A DNA stretch of 64,000 bases, from the NCBI RefSeq assembly GCF_029227915.1, contig NC_079879.1, positions 11,782,001-11,846,000 on the forward strand. Reading direction: 5' to 3'. The notes beneath the pieces are model-generated. The model worked only from the letters and a program-made list of their open reading frames with translations. It made no database searches and was not told the DNA's origin. Made by a program: the position numbers and the translations under genes. Origin of the DNA: Hydractinia symbiolongicarpus. Its lineage: Eukaryota; Cnidaria; Hydrozoa; Anthoathecata; Hydractiniidae. Each line of letters begins with the position of its first letter. The stretch's first letter is position 1. Shown piece after piece: positions 49,561 through 62,079 of this stretch.

Positions 49561-50626
49561 TTCCCAGTATCGACCCTTAAGGCCCTTAATCTTCTCAACA
49601 TGATCTTAACTTTCGGAGTCGAGTTCCAAATGTACGTATGGAGTGGTTCCTCGGGATTCTGCGTGACACATCACATGGTGAAAAAAATTCATTCTTTTAG
49701 CTAAATGTTCCCGACCACCAACCGAATCAAAAAATTTCGAAATTGACGAATACCGTAGAAATGATACATACCTTAAACTCAGGGACCTAGAAATAGTGTG
49801 AGTTTTTTTATCTGTAACCTGTTCAACATTGCGTACAGAGGCCATAATGCGCGTGTTTTTATTGCTTATGGTGTTTATTCATTTGCTCGTGCTGCGCATG
49901 TGCGGGTATTACTGAACACCTCGATGACACAGATAAACTGGGGAAGCGCTCAGAAATTAAAACTGGAATGACCGTGGTTACAAAATCGCTTCATTGTAAT
50001 CAAAATAAAAGTAGGACTGTTCGTATTCTATCTACTTTGAAGAGACATCTCGGGTGAAAAAAGGATGATCATCAAACAAACAATCCGTAAAGAGATACTG
50101 GAGTTACTTCTTGCTGCTCGACAATGATGACTATACAGAGATTTTTAGGCAACAAATCCGTTAATTCAACAATTCTCTCAAAGCACTCTTGCCTGTATAG
50201 CTTGTTAGTATTTGCTTAAGATTGCACCTTAATTATCAGGAAGCGCGAACTTAGTACGACAAAGATGACTGTACTACAAGGCTTTTACTCATAAGAACGC
50301 TCAACATACCAAGATACTTCATCAAACGTTCTTGACTTTCCCGATTTGAATTTTCAAAATGTTCTTAAATTGTTTTTAACTTTCTCCTTATTTTGCAAAT
50401 TTTGAACTTTAGAGGAGAATTTCAGTGCAACGATAAAAGAAGCTGTAACCTTCTCTGAAAACACGGGTATGCTTAGGGAAGACGTACTCTTCAAGACCTG
50501 GGCTGTCAAACGTTTGCGCAATGCAAGTTCTCCGATGAAAAACTGCAACGGGTGCTTGTCTGGACCGAGAAAACTGAGTGTACGATGTCCCTGTAGTCCC
50601 GCTGCGATCATAATGATACTCAGTGC
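49561..50626 (+). repeat. Satellite monomer, L
   Basis: 1066 bp with ACCCTTAAGGCCC. The head is S-linked (GTCGAG, AATTTCG) although an L tail precedes it, an exception to the linkage. GACACATCACATGG and GCGGGTATTACTG are shared with the next unit. Confidence 0.92.
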
Positions 50627-51692
50627 TTCCCAGTATCGACCCTTAAGGCCCTTAATCTTCTCAACATGATCTTAACTTTCGGAGTCTAGTTCCAAATGTA
50701 CGTATGGAGTGGTTCCTCGGGATTCTGCGTGACACATCACATGGTGAAAAAAATTCATTCTTTTAGCTAAATGTTCCCGACCCCCAACCGAATCAAAAAA
50801 TTTCGAAATTGACGAATACCGTAGAGATGATACATACCTTAAACTCAGGGACCTAGAAATAGTGTGAGTTTTTTTATCTGTAACCTGTTCAACATTGCGT
50901 ACAGAGGCCATAATGCGCGTGTTTTTATTGCTTATGGTGTTTATTCATTCGCTCGTGCTGTGCATGTGCGGGTATTACTGAACACTTCGATGACACAGAT
51001 AAACTGGGGAAGCGCTCAGAAATTAAAACTGGAATGACCGTGGTTACAAAATCGCTTCATTGTAATCAAAATAAAAGTAGGACTGTTCGTATTCTATCTA
51101 CTTTGAAGAGACATCTCGGGTGAAAAAAAGATGATCATCAAACAAACAATCCGTAAAGAGATACTGGAGTTGCTTCTTGCTGCTCGACAATGATGACTAT
51201 ACAGAGATTTTTAGGCAACAAATCCGTTAATTCAACAATTCTCTCAAAGCACTCTTGCCTGTATAGCTTGTTAGTATTTGCTTAAGATTGCACCTTAATT
51301 ATCAGGAAGCGCGAACTTAGTACGACAAAGATGACTGTACTACAAGGCTTTTACTCATAAGAATGCTCAACATACCAAGATACTTCATCAAACGTTCTTG
51401 ACTTTCCCGGTTTGAATTTTCAAAATGTTCTTAAATTGTTTTTAACTTTCTCCTTATTTAGCAAATTTTAAACTTTAGAGGAGAATTTCAGTGCAACGAT
51501 AAAAGAAGCTGTAACCTTCTCTGAAAACACGGGTATGCTTAGGGAAGACGTACTCTTCAAGACCTGGGCTGTCAAACGTTTGCGCAATGCAAGTTCTCCG
51601 ATGAAAAACTGCAACGGGTGCTTGTCTGGACCGAGAAAACTGAGTGTACGATGTCCCTGCAGTCCCGCTGCGATCATAATGATACTCAGTGC
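50627..51692 (+). repeat. Satellite monomer, L (sister of previous unit)
   Basis: 1066 bp. Same ACCCTTAAGGCCC, GACACATCACATGG, GCGGGTATTACTG, CTTCATTGTAATC and CTGGGCTGTCAAACG, a direct unit duplication. The body carries TTATTTAGC, which stops one shadow ORF. Confidence 0.92.
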
Positions 51693-52438
51693 TTCCCAGT
51701 ATCGACCCTTAAGGCCCTTAATCTTCTCAACATGATCTTAACTTTCGGAGTCTAGTTCCAAATGTACGTATGGAGTGGTTCCTCGGGATTCTGCGTGACA
51801 CCTCATATGGTAAAAAGTATTCATTCTTTTAGCTAAATGTTCCCGACTCCCAACCGAATCAAAAAATTTCGAAATTGACGAATACCGTAGAGATGATACA
51901 TACCTTAAACTCAGGCACCTAGAATTAGTGTGAGTTTTTATATCTGTAACCTGCTGAACATTGCCTACAGAGGCCATAATGTGCGTGTTTTTATTGCTTA
52001 TGGTGTTGATTCATTTGCTCGTGCTGCGCATGTGCGAGAATTACTGTCATAAGAACGCTTAGCATGCCAAAATACCTCAGCACACGTTGTTAACTTTCCC
52101 GATTTCAAATTTCAAAATGTTCACAAGTTGTTTAAAACTTTATTCCTATTTTGCCAGTTTTGAACTTTAAAGGAGAAATTCAGTGCAACGCTAAAAGAAG
52201 CAGAAATCTTTGACCATCCTTGGGACTGCTGCAGAAGCAAGGTAAAACTTGTAACAGTAACCTTCTCTAGGAACACGGGTATGCTTAGGAAAGACGTGCT
52301 TTTTAAGACCTGCCCTGTGTGAGGAATGCCCAATCCAAGATTTCCGATGGAAAACTGCAACGGGTGTTTGTCTGGACTGAGAAAACTGAGTCTACGATGT
52401 CCGCGCAGTACTGACGCATTCATAATGATACTCAGTGC
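51693..52438 (+). repeat. Satellite monomer, S
   Basis: 746 bp with ACCCTTAAGGCCC. Mixed head (GTCTAG, AATTTCG), CCTGCTGAACATTG. The block ends CTTGTAACAGTAAC, two bases short. Confidence 0.92.
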
Positions 52439-53500
52439 TTCCCAGTATTGACAAGGCCTTTAATCTTCTCGACATGATCTTTACTTTCGGAGTCGAGTTC
52501 CAAATGTACGTATGGAGTGGTTCCTCGGGATTCTGCGTGACACCTCACATGGTGAAAAAAATTCATTCTTTTAGCTAAATGCTCCCGACCCCCAACCGAA
52601 TCAAAAAATTTCGAAATTGACGAATACCGTAGAGATGATACATACCTTAAACTCAGGGACCTAGAAATAGTGTGAGTTTTTTTATCTGTAACCTGTTCAA
52701 CATTGCTTACAGAGGCCATAATGCGCGTGTTTTTATTGCTTATGGTGTTTATTCATTTGCTCGTGCTGCGCATGTGCGGGAATTACTGAACACCTCGATG
52801 ACACAGATAAACTGAGGAAGCGCTCAGAAATTAAAACTGGAATGACCGTGGTTACAAAATCGTTTCAGTGTAATCAAAATAAAAGTAGGACTGTTCGTAT
52901 TCTATTTACTTTGAGGAGACATCTCGGGTGAAAAAAAGATGATCATCAAACAAATAATCCGTAAAGAAACACTGGAGTTACTTCTTGCTGCTCGACAATG
53001 ATGACTATACAGAGATTTTTAGGCAACAAATCCGTTAATTCAACAATTCTCTCAATGCAGTCTTGCCTACATAGCTTGTTATTATTTGCATAAGATTGCA
53101 CCTGAATTATCAGGAAGCGCGAACTTAGTACGACAAAGATGACGGTACTACAAGGCTTTTACTCATAAGAACGCTCAACATACCAAGATACTTCATCAAA
53201 CGTTCTTGACTTTCCCGATTTGAATTTTCAAAATGTTCTTAAATTGTTTTTAACTTTCTCCTTATTTTGCAAATTTTGAACTTTAGAGGAGAATTTCAGT
53301 GCAACGATAAAAGAAGCTGTAACCTTTTCTGAAAACACGGGTATGCTTAGGGAAGACGTACTTTTCAAGACCTGGCCTGTCAAACGTTTGCGCAATGCAA
53401 GTTTTCCGATGAAAAACTGCAACGGGCGCTTGTCTGGACCGAGAAAACTGAGTGTACGATGTCCCTGTAGTCCCGCTGCGATCATAATGATACTCAGTGC
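52439..53500 (+). repeat. Satellite monomer, L
   Basis: 1062 bp. S-linked head, CTCGACATGATCTTTAC. GTAAAGAAACACTGG and TTATTATTTGC are private. Confidence 0.92.
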
Positions 53501-54562
53501 TTCTCAGAATCGACAAGGCCCTTAATCTTCTCAACATGATCTTAACTTTCGGAGTCTAGTTCCAAATGTACGTATGGAGTGGTTCCTCGGGATTCTGCGT
53601 GACACCTCACATGGTGAAAAATATTCATTCTTTTAGCTAAATGTTCCCGACCCCAAACCGAATCAAAAAATAACGAAATTGACGAATACCGTAGAGATGA
53701 TACATACCTTAAACTCAGGGACCTAGAAATAGTGTGAGTTTTTTTATCTGTAACCTGTTCAACATTGTGTACAGAGGCCATAATGCGCGTGTTTTTATTG
53801 CTTATGGTGTTTATTCATTTGCTCGTGCTGCGCATGTGCGAGAATTACTGAACACCTCGATGAGACAGATAAAGTGGGGAAGCGCTCAGAAATTAAAACT
53901 GGAATGACCGTGGTTACAAAATCGCTTCAGTGTAATCAAAATAAAAGTAGGACTGTTCGTATTCTATCTACTTTGAGGAGACATCTCGGGTGAAAAAAAG
54001 ATGATCGTCAAACAAACAATCCGTAAAGAGATACTGGAGTTACTTCTTGCTGCTCGACAATGATGACTATACAGAGATTTTTAGGCAATAAATCCGTTAA
54101 TTCAACAATTCTCTCAATGCACTCTTGCCTGCATAGCTTGTTAGTATTTGCTTAAGATTGCACCTTAATTATCAGGGAGCGCGAACTTAGTACGACAAAG
54201 ATGACTGTACTACAAGGCTTTTACTCATAAGAACGCTCAACATACCAAGACACTTCATCAAACGTTCTTGATTTTCCCGATTTGAATTTTCAAAATGTTC
54301 TTAAATTTTTTTTAACTTTTTCCTTATTTTGCAAATTTTGAACTTTAGAGGAGAATTTCAGTGCAACGATAAAAGAAGCTGTAACCTTCTCTAAAAACAC
54401 GGGTATGCTTAGGGAAGACGTAATTTTCAAGGCTTGGCCTGTCAAACGTTTGCGCAATGCAAGTTTTCCGATGAAGAACTGCAACGTGTGCTTGTCTGGC
54501 CTGAGAAAACTGAGTCTACGATGTCCGCGCAGTACCGACGCATTCATAATGATACTCAGTGC
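53501..54562 (+). repeat. Satellite monomer, L with S tail (hybrid)
   Basis: 1062 bp. L-linked head and L body, then S-type GAGTCTACG and CGCGCAGTACCGACGC from about 54500. GTGCGAGAATTACTGAACACC joins an S-like switch word to the L block. Confidence 0.9.
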
Positions 54563-55251
54563 TTCCCAGTATTGACAAGGCCTTTAATCTTCTCAACATG
54601 ATCTTAACTTTTGGGAGTCGAGTTCCAAATGTACGTATGGAGTGGTTCCTCGGGATTCTGCGTGACATCTCACATGGTGAAAAAAATTCATTCATTTAGC
54701 TAAATGTTCCCGACCCCCAACCGAATCGAAAAATTTCGAAATTGACGAGTACCGTAGAGATGATACATACCTTAAACTCAGGGACCTAGAAATAGTGTGA
54801 GTTCTTTAATCTGTAACCTGTTCAACATTGCGTACAGAGGCCATAATGCGCGTGTTTTTATTGCTTATGGTGTTTATTCATATACTCGTGCAGCGCATGT
54901 GCGAGAATTACTGTCATAAGAACGCTTAGCATGCCAAAAAACCTCAGCAAACGTTGTTAACTTTCCCGATTTCAAGTTTCAAAATGTTCACAAGTTGTTT
55001 AAAACTTTATTCCTATTCTGCAAATTTTGAACTTTAGAGAAGAATTTCAGTGCAACGATAAAAGAAGCTGTAACCTTTTCTGAAAATACGAGTATGCTTA
55101 GAGAAGACGTACTTTTCAAGACCTGGCCTGTCAAACGTTTGCGCAATGCAAGTTTTCCGATGAAAAATTGCAACGGGTGCTTGTCTGGACCGAGAAAACT
55201 GAGTGTACGATCTCCCTGCAGTCCCGCTGCGATCTTAATGATACTCAGTGC
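54563..55251 (+). repeat. Satellite monomer, S-to-L hybrid
   Basis: 689 bp. Lacks the 374-bp block (S) and keeps S body to about 55015 (CACAAGTTGTTTAAAAC), then changes to L (CTGCAAATTTTGAAC, GCAACGATAAAAG) without the 55-bp block and with an L tail. It is the only unit here lacking both family-specific blocks without another deletion. Confidence 0.9.
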
Positions 55252-56313
55252 TTCCCAGTATTGACAAGGCCCTTAATCTTCTCAACATGTTCTTAACTTT
55301 CAGAGTCTAGTTCCAAATTTACGTATGGAGTGGTTCCTCGTGATTCTGCGTGACACCTCACATGGTGAAAAAAATTTATTCTTTTAGCTAAATGTTCCCG
55401 ACCCCCAACCGAATCGAAAAATAACGAAATTGACGAATACCATAGAGATGATACATACCTTAAACTCAGGGACCTAGAAATAGTGTGAGTACTTTAATCT
55501 GTAACCTGTTCAACATTGTGTACAGAGGCCTTAATGCGCGTGTTTTTATTGCTTATGGTGTTTATTCATATACTCGTGCAGCGCATGTGCGAGAATTACT
55601 GAACACCTCGATGACACAGATAAACTGGGGAAGCGCTCAGAAATTAAAACTTGAATGACCGTGGTTACAAAATCGCTTCAGTGTAATCAAAATAAAAGTA
55701 GGCCTGTTCGTGTTCTATCTACTTTGAGGAGACATCTCGGGTGAAAAAAAGATGATCATCAAACAAACAGTCCGTAAAGAGATACTGGAGTTACTTCTTG
55801 CTGCTCGACAATGGTGACTACACAGAGATTTTTAGGCAACAAATCCGTTAATTCAACAATTCTCTCAATGCACTCTTGCCTGCATAGCTTGTTAGTATTT
55901 GCTTAAGAATGCACCTTAATTATCAGGAAGCGCGAACTTAGTACGACAAAGATGACTGTACTACAAGGCTTTTACTCATAAGAACGCTCAACATACCAAG
56001 ATACTTCATCAAACGTTCTTGACTTTCCCGATTTGAATTTTCAAAATGTTCTTAAATTGTTTTTAACTTTCTCCTTATTTTGCAAATTTTGAACTTTAGA
56101 GGAGAATTTCACTGCAACGATAAAAGAAGCTGTAACCTTCTCGGAAAACACGGGTATGCTTAGGGAAGACGTACTTTTCAAGACCTGGCCTGTCAAACGT
56201 TTGCGCAATGCAAGTTTTCCGATGGAAAACTGCAACGGGTGCTTGTCTGGACCGAGAAAACTGAGTGTACGATGTCCCTGCAGTCCCTCTGCGATCTTAA
56301 TGATACTCAATGC
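55252..56313 (+). repeat. Satellite monomer, L
   Basis: 1062 bp. CATATACTCGTGCAGCGC in the switch region is shared with the previous hybrid unit. AGTACTTTAATCTG is private. Confidence 0.92.
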
Positions 56314-57376
56314 TTCCCAGTATTGACAAGGCCCTTAATCTTCTCAACATGATCTTAACTTTCGGAGTCTAGTTCCAAATGGACGTATGGAGTGGTTCCT
56401 CGTGATTCTGCGTGACACCTCACATGGTGACAAAAATTCATTCTTTTAGCTAAATGTTCCCGACCCCCAACCGAATCAAAAAAATTTCGAAATTGACGAA
56501 TACCGTAGAGATGATACATACCTTCAACTCAGGGACCTAGAAATAGTGTGAGTTTTTTTATCTGTAACCTGTTCAACATTGCGTACAGAGGCCATAATGC
56601 ACGTGTTTTTATTGCTTATGGTGTTGATTCATTTGCTCGTGCTGCGCATGTGCGAGAATTACTGAACACCTCGATGACACAGTTAAACTGGGGAAATGCT
56701 TAGAAATTAAAACTGGAATGACCGTGGTTACAAAATCGCTTCAGTGTAATCAAAATAAAAGTAGGACTGTTCGTATTCTATCTACATTGAGGGGACATGT
56801 CGGGTGAAAAAAAGATGATCATCAAACAAACAATCCGTAAAGAGATACTGGAGTTACTTCTTGCTGCTCGACAATGATGACTATACAGAGATTTTTAGGC
56901 AACAAATCCGTTAATTCAACAATTCTCTCAATGCACTCTTGCCTGCATAGCATTTTAGTATTTGCTTAAGATTGCACCTTAATTATTAGGAAGCGCGAAC
57001 TTAGTACGACAAAGATGACTGTACTACAACGCTTTTACTCATAAGAACGCTCAACATACCAAGATACTTCATCAAACGTTCTTGACTTTCCCGATTTGAA
57101 TTTTCAAAATGTTCTTAAATTGTTTTTAACTTACTCCTTATTTTGCAAATTTTGAACTTTAGAGGAGAATTTCAGTGCAATGATAAAAGAAGCTGTAACC
57201 TTCTCTGAAAACACGGGTATGCTTTGGGAAGACGTACTTTCCAAGACCTGGCCTGTCAAACGTTTGCGCAATGCAAGTTTTCCGATGAAAAACTGCAACG
57301 GGTGCTTGTCTGAACCGAGAAAACTGAGTGTACGATGTCCCTGCAGTCCCGCTGCGATCATAATGATACTCAATGC
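56314..57376 (+). repeat. Satellite monomer, L
   Basis: 1063 bp. ATGGACGTATGG, GGGGACATGTCGG and AGCATTTTAG. The tail TGTCTGAACCG and CTCAATGCTTCC are shared with the unit at 60334. Confidence 0.92.
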
Positions 57377-58060
57377 TTCCAAATGTACGTATGGAGTGCT
57401 TCCTCGGGATTCTGCGTGACACCTCACATGGTGAAAAAAATTCAATTTTTAGCTAAATTTTCCCGACCCCCAACCGAATCGAAAAATAACGAAATTTACG
57501 AATACCGTAGAGATGTTACATACCTTAACCTCAGGGACCTAGAAATAGTGTGAGTTTTTTTTATCTGTAACCTGTTCAACATTGCCTACAGAGGCCATAA
57601 TGTGCGTGTTTTTATTGCTTATGGTGTTGATTCATTTGCTCCTCCTGTGCATGTGCGAGAATTACTGTCTTAAGAACGCTTAGCATACCAAAATACCTCA
57701 GCACACGTTGTTAACTTTCCCGATTTCAAATTTCAAAATGTTCACAAGTTGTTTAAAACTTTACTCCTATTTTGCCAGTTTTGAACTTTAAAGGAGAAAT
57801 TTAGTGCAACGCTAAAAGAAGCAGAAATCTTTGACCATCCTTGGGACTGCTGCAGAAGCAAGGTAAAACTTGTAAGCAGTAACCTTCTCTAGGAACACGG
57901 GTATGCTTAGGAAAGACGTGCTTTTTAAGACCTGCCCTGTGTGAGGAATGCCCAATCCAAGATTTCCGATGGAAAACTGCAATGGGTGTTTGTCTGGACT
58001 GAGAAAACTGAGTCTACGATGTCCGCGCAGTACCGACGCATTCATAATGATACTCAGTGC
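57377..58060 (+). repeat. Satellite monomer, S with 59-bp head deletion
   Basis: 684 bp. GCTTCC joins directly to AAATGTACG; the removed 59 bp lies between two TTCC words. TTGCTCCTCCTGTGC and GAAATTTAGTGC are shared with the sister at 61395. Confidence 0.9.
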
Positions 58061-59122
58061 TTTCCAGTATTGACAAGGCCTTTAATCTTCTCAACATGAT
58101 CTTAACTTTCGGAGTCGTGTTCCAAATGTACGTATGGAGTGGTTCCATGGGTTTCTGCGTGACACCTCACATGGTGAAAGAAATTCATTCTTTTAGATAA
58201 ATGTTCCCGACCCGAAACCGAATCGAAAAAGTTCGAAATTGACGAATACCGTAGAGATGATACATACCTTAAACTCAGGGACCTAGAAATAGTGTGAGTT
58301 TTTTATCTGTAACCTGTTCAACATTGTGTACAGAGGCCATAATGCGCGTGTTTTTATTGCTTATGGTGTTGATTCATTTGCTCGTGCTGCGCATGTGCGA
58401 GAATTACTGAACACCGCGATGACACAGATAAACTGGGGAAGCGCTCAGAAATTAAAACAGGAATGACCGTGGTTACAAAATCGCTTCAGTGTAATCAGAA
58501 TAAAAGTAGGACTGTTCGGATTCTATCTACTTTGAGGAGACATCTCGGGTGAAAAAAAGATGATCATCAAACAAACAATCCGTAAAGAGATACTGGAGTT
58601 ACTTCTTGCTGCTCGACAATGATGACTATACAGAGATTTTTAGGCAACAAATCCGTTAATTCAACAATTCTCTCAATGCACTCTTGCCTGCATAGCTTGT
58701 TAGTATTTGCTTAGGATTGCACCTTAATTATCAGGAAGCGCGAACTTAGTACGACAATGATGACTGTACTACAAGGCTTTTACTCATAAGAACGCTCAAC
58801 ATACCAAGATACTTCATCAAACGTTCTTGACTTTCCCGATTTGACTTTTCAAAATGTTCTTAAATTGTTTTTAACTTTCTCCTTATTTTGCAAATTTTTG
58901 AACTTTAGAGGAGAATTTCAGTGCAACGATAAAAGAAGCTGTAACCTTCTCTGAAAACACGGCTATGCTTAGGGAAGACGTACTTTGCAAGACCTGGCCT
59001 GTCAAACGTTTGCGCAATGCAAGTTTTCCGATGAAAAACTGGAACGGGTGCTTGTCTGGACCGAGAAAACTGAGTGTGCGATGTCCGCGCAGTACAGACG
59101 CATTCATAATGATATTCAGTGC
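58061..59122 (+). repeat. Satellite monomer, L with S tail (hybrid)
   Basis: 1062 bp. GAGTCGTGTTCC, TTTTAGATAAATG and AAAAAGTTCG in the head. L body, then CGCGCAGTACAGACGC at the tail. Sister of 62080-63132. Confidence 0.9.
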
Positions 59123-59726
59123 TTCCCAGTATTGACACGGCCTTTAATCTTCTCAACATGATCTTAACTTTCGGAGTCTAGTTCCAAATGTACGTATGGA
59201 GTGGTTCATCGGGATTCTGCGTGACCCCCCACATGGTGAAAAAAATTCATCCTTTTAGCTAAATGTTTCAGACCCCCAACCGAATCGAAAAATAACGAAA
59301 TTGACGAACACCGTGGAGATGATACATACCTTATACTCAGAGACCTAGAAATAGTGTGAGTTATTTTATCTGTAACCTGTTCAACATTGCCTACAGAAGC
59401 CATAATGTGCGTGTTTTTGATGATGACTATACAGAGATTTTTAGCCAACAAATCCGTTAATTCAACAATTCTCTCAATGCACTCTTGCCTGCATAGCTTG
59501 TTAGTATTTCCTTAAGATTGCACCTTAATTATCAGGAAGCGCGAACTTAGTACGACATAGATGACTGTACTACAAGGCCTTTACTCATAAGAACGCTCAA
59601 CATACCAAGATACTTCATCAAACGTTCTTGACTTTCCCGATTTGAATTTTCAAATGTTCTTAAATTGATTTTAACTTTCTCCTTATTTTGCAAATTTTGA
59701 ACTTTAGAGGAGAATTTCAGTGCAAG
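59123..59726 (+). repeat. Satellite monomer, L, internally deleted and 3' truncated
   Basis: 604 bp. GTGTTTTTG joins ATGATGACTATAC at about 59418 (262-bp deletion). The unit stops at CAGTGCAA, which joins GCTAAATGTTCCCG of the next head, removing about 331 bp. GTGACCCCCC and GAACACCGTGGAG link it to 63133. Confidence 0.88.
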
Positions 59727-60333
59727 CTAAATGTTCCCGACCCCCAACCGAATCGAAAAATAACGAAATTGACGAATACCGTAGAGATGATACATACCTT
59801 AAACTCAGGGACCTAGAAATAGTGTGAGTTTTTTTATCTGTAACCTGTTTAACATTGTGTACAGAGGCCATAATGCGCGTGTTTTTATTGCTGATGGTGT
59901 TTATTCATTTGCTCGTGCTGCGCATATGCGAGAATTACTGTCATAAGAACGCTTAGCATGCCAAAATACCTCAGCACACGTTGTTACCTTTCCCGATTTC
60001 AAATTTTAAAATGTTCACAAGTTGTTTAAAACTTTATTCCTATTTTGCCAGTTTTGAACTTTAAAGGAGAAATTCAGTGCAACGCTAAAAGAAGCAGAAA
60101 TCTTTGACCATCCTTGGGACTGCTGCTGAAGCAAGGTAAAACTTGTAAGCAGTAACCTTCTCTAGGAACACGGGTATGCTTAGGAAAGACGTGCTTTTTA
60201 AGACCTGCCCTGTGTGAGGAATGCCTAATCCAAAATTTCCGATGGAAAACTGCAACGGGTGTTTGTCTGGAGTGAGAAAACTGAGTCTACGATGTCCGCG
60301 CAGTACCGACGCATTCATAATGATGCTCAGTGC
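59727..60333 (+). repeat. Satellite monomer, S, 5' truncated
   Basis: 607 bp. Begins at GCTAAATGTTCCCG, lacking about the first 135 bases of the head, then S body with the 55-bp block (TGCTGCTGAAGC). The fusion point has at most one base of microhomology. Confidence 0.88.
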
Positions 60334-61394
60334 TTCCCAGTATTGACAAGGCCTTTAATCTTCTCAACATGATCTTAACTTTCGGACTCGAGTTCCAAAT
60401 GTACGTATGGAGTGGTTCCTCGGAATTCTGCGTGACACCTCACATAGTGAAAAAAATTCATTCTTTTAGCTAAATGTTCCCGACCCCTAACCGAATCGTA
60501 AAATTTCGAAAATGACGAATACCGTAGAGATGAGACATACCTTAAACTCAGGGACCTAGATATAGTGTGAGTTTTTTTATCTGTAACCTGTTCAACATTG
60601 CGTACAGAGGCCTTAATGCGCGTGTTTTTATTGCTTATGGTGTTTATTCATTTGCTCAAGCTGCGCATGTGCGAGAATTACTGAACACCTCGATGACACA
60701 GATAAACTGGGGAAGCGCTCAGAAATTAAAACTGGAATGACCGTAGTTACAAAATCGCTTCAGTGTAATCAAAATAAAAGTAGGACTGTTCGTATTCTAT
60801 CTACTTTGAGGAGACATCTCGGGTGAAAAAAAGATGATCATCAAACAAACAATCCGTAAAGAGATACTGGAGTTACTTCTTGCTGCTCGACAATGATGAC
60901 TACACAGAGATTTTTAGGCAACAAATCCGTTAATTCAACAATTCTCTCAATGCACTCTTGCCTGCATAGCTTGTTAGTATTTGCTTAAGATTGCACCTTA
61001 ATTATCAGGAACGCGAACTTAGTACGACAAAGATGACTTGACTACAAGGCTTTTACTCATAAGAACGCTCAACATACCAAGATACTTCATCAAACGTTCT
61101 TGACTTTCCCGATTTGAATTTTCAAAATGTTCTTAAATTGTTTTTAACTTTCTCCTTATTTTGCAAATTTTGAACTTTAGAGGAGAATTTCAGTGCAACG
61201 ATAAAAGAAGCTGTAACCTTCTCTGTACACACGGGTATTCTTAGGGAAGACGTACTTTTCAAGACCTGGCCTGTCAAACGTTTGCGCAATGCAAGTTTTC
61301 CGATGAAAAACTGCAACGGGTGCTTGTCTGAACCGAGAAAACTGAGTGTACGATGTCCCTGCAGTCCCGCTGCGATCATAATGATACTCAATGC
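60334..61394 (+). repeat. Satellite monomer, L
   Basis: 1061 bp. S-linked head (ACTCGAG). TTTGCTCAAGCTGCG, CCGTAGTTAC, GACTACACAG and CAGGAACGCG are shared with 63133 onward. The body has CTCTGTACACACGGGTATTC. Confidence 0.92.
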
Positions 61395-61601
61395 TTCCAA
61401 ATGTACGTATGGAGTGCTTCCTCGGGATTCTGCGTGACACCTCACATGGTGAAAAAAATTCAATTTTTTAGCTAAATGTTCCCGACCCCCAACCGAATCG
61501 AAAAATAACGAAATTGACGAATACGGTAGAGATGTTACATACCTTAACCTCAGGGACCTAGAAATAGTGTGAGTTTTTTTTATCTGTAACCTGTTCAACA
61601 T
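61122..61601 (-). other. 159-codon fused ORF made by a 59-bp deletion; judged non-coding
   Basis: This is the longest ORF in the window. A 59-bp deletion at 61399 removes the stop between the head ORF and the body ORF and joins them in frame (junction around PYVHLEALSIIM). The sister copy of the same deletion at about 57381 is not open throughout, because a one-base difference in a T-run upstream shifts frame, leaving 104 codons (57131-57445). It is therefore an accidental product of rearrangement rather than a maintained gene. No known domain is visible. Confidence 0.15.
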
Positions 61602-62079
61602 TGCGTACAGAGGCCATAATGTGCGTGTTTTTATTGCTTATGGTGTTGATTCATTTGCTCCTCCTGTGCATGTGCGAGAATTACTGTAATAAGAACGCTT
61701 AGCATCCCAAAATACCTCAGCACACGTTGTTAACTTTCCCGATTTCAAATTTCAATATGTTCACAAGTTGTTTAAAACTTTACTCCTATTTTGCCAGTTT
61801 TGAACTTTAAAGGAGAAATTTAGTGCAACGCTAAAAGAAGCAGAAATCTTTGACCATCCTTGGGACTGCTGCAGAAGCAAGGTAAAACTTGCAAGCAGTA
61901 ACCTTCTCTAGGAACACGGGTATGCTTAGGAAAGACGTGCTTTTTAAGACCTGCCCTGTGTGAGGAATGCCCAATCCAAGATTTCCGAAGGAAAACTGCA
62001 ATGGGTGTTTGTCTGGACTGAGAAAACTGAGTCTACGATGTCCGCGCAGTACCGACGTATTCATAATGATACTCAGTGC
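61395..62079 (+). repeat. Satellite monomer, S with 59-bp head deletion (sister of 57377)
   Basis: 685 bp. Same junction GCTTCC to AAATGTACG and same private words TTGCTCCTCCTGTGC and GAAATTTAGTGC. Confidence 0.9.

Larger units (their letters stand above)
57377..61394 (+). repeat. 4.02-kb higher-order repeat, copy 1
   Basis: Contains a deleted S unit, an L unit with S tail, a truncated L, a headless S and an L unit. The first 1.75 kb is matched closely at 61395-63132: the same 59-bp deletion, GAGTCGTGTTCC, GAAAGAAATTC, TTTTAGATAAATG and AAAAAGTTCG. The next head shares GTGACCCCCC and GAACACCGTGGAG with 63133. After that the copies part, because this copy has a 262-bp deletion and a truncation that copy 2 lacks. 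Confidence 0.82.
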
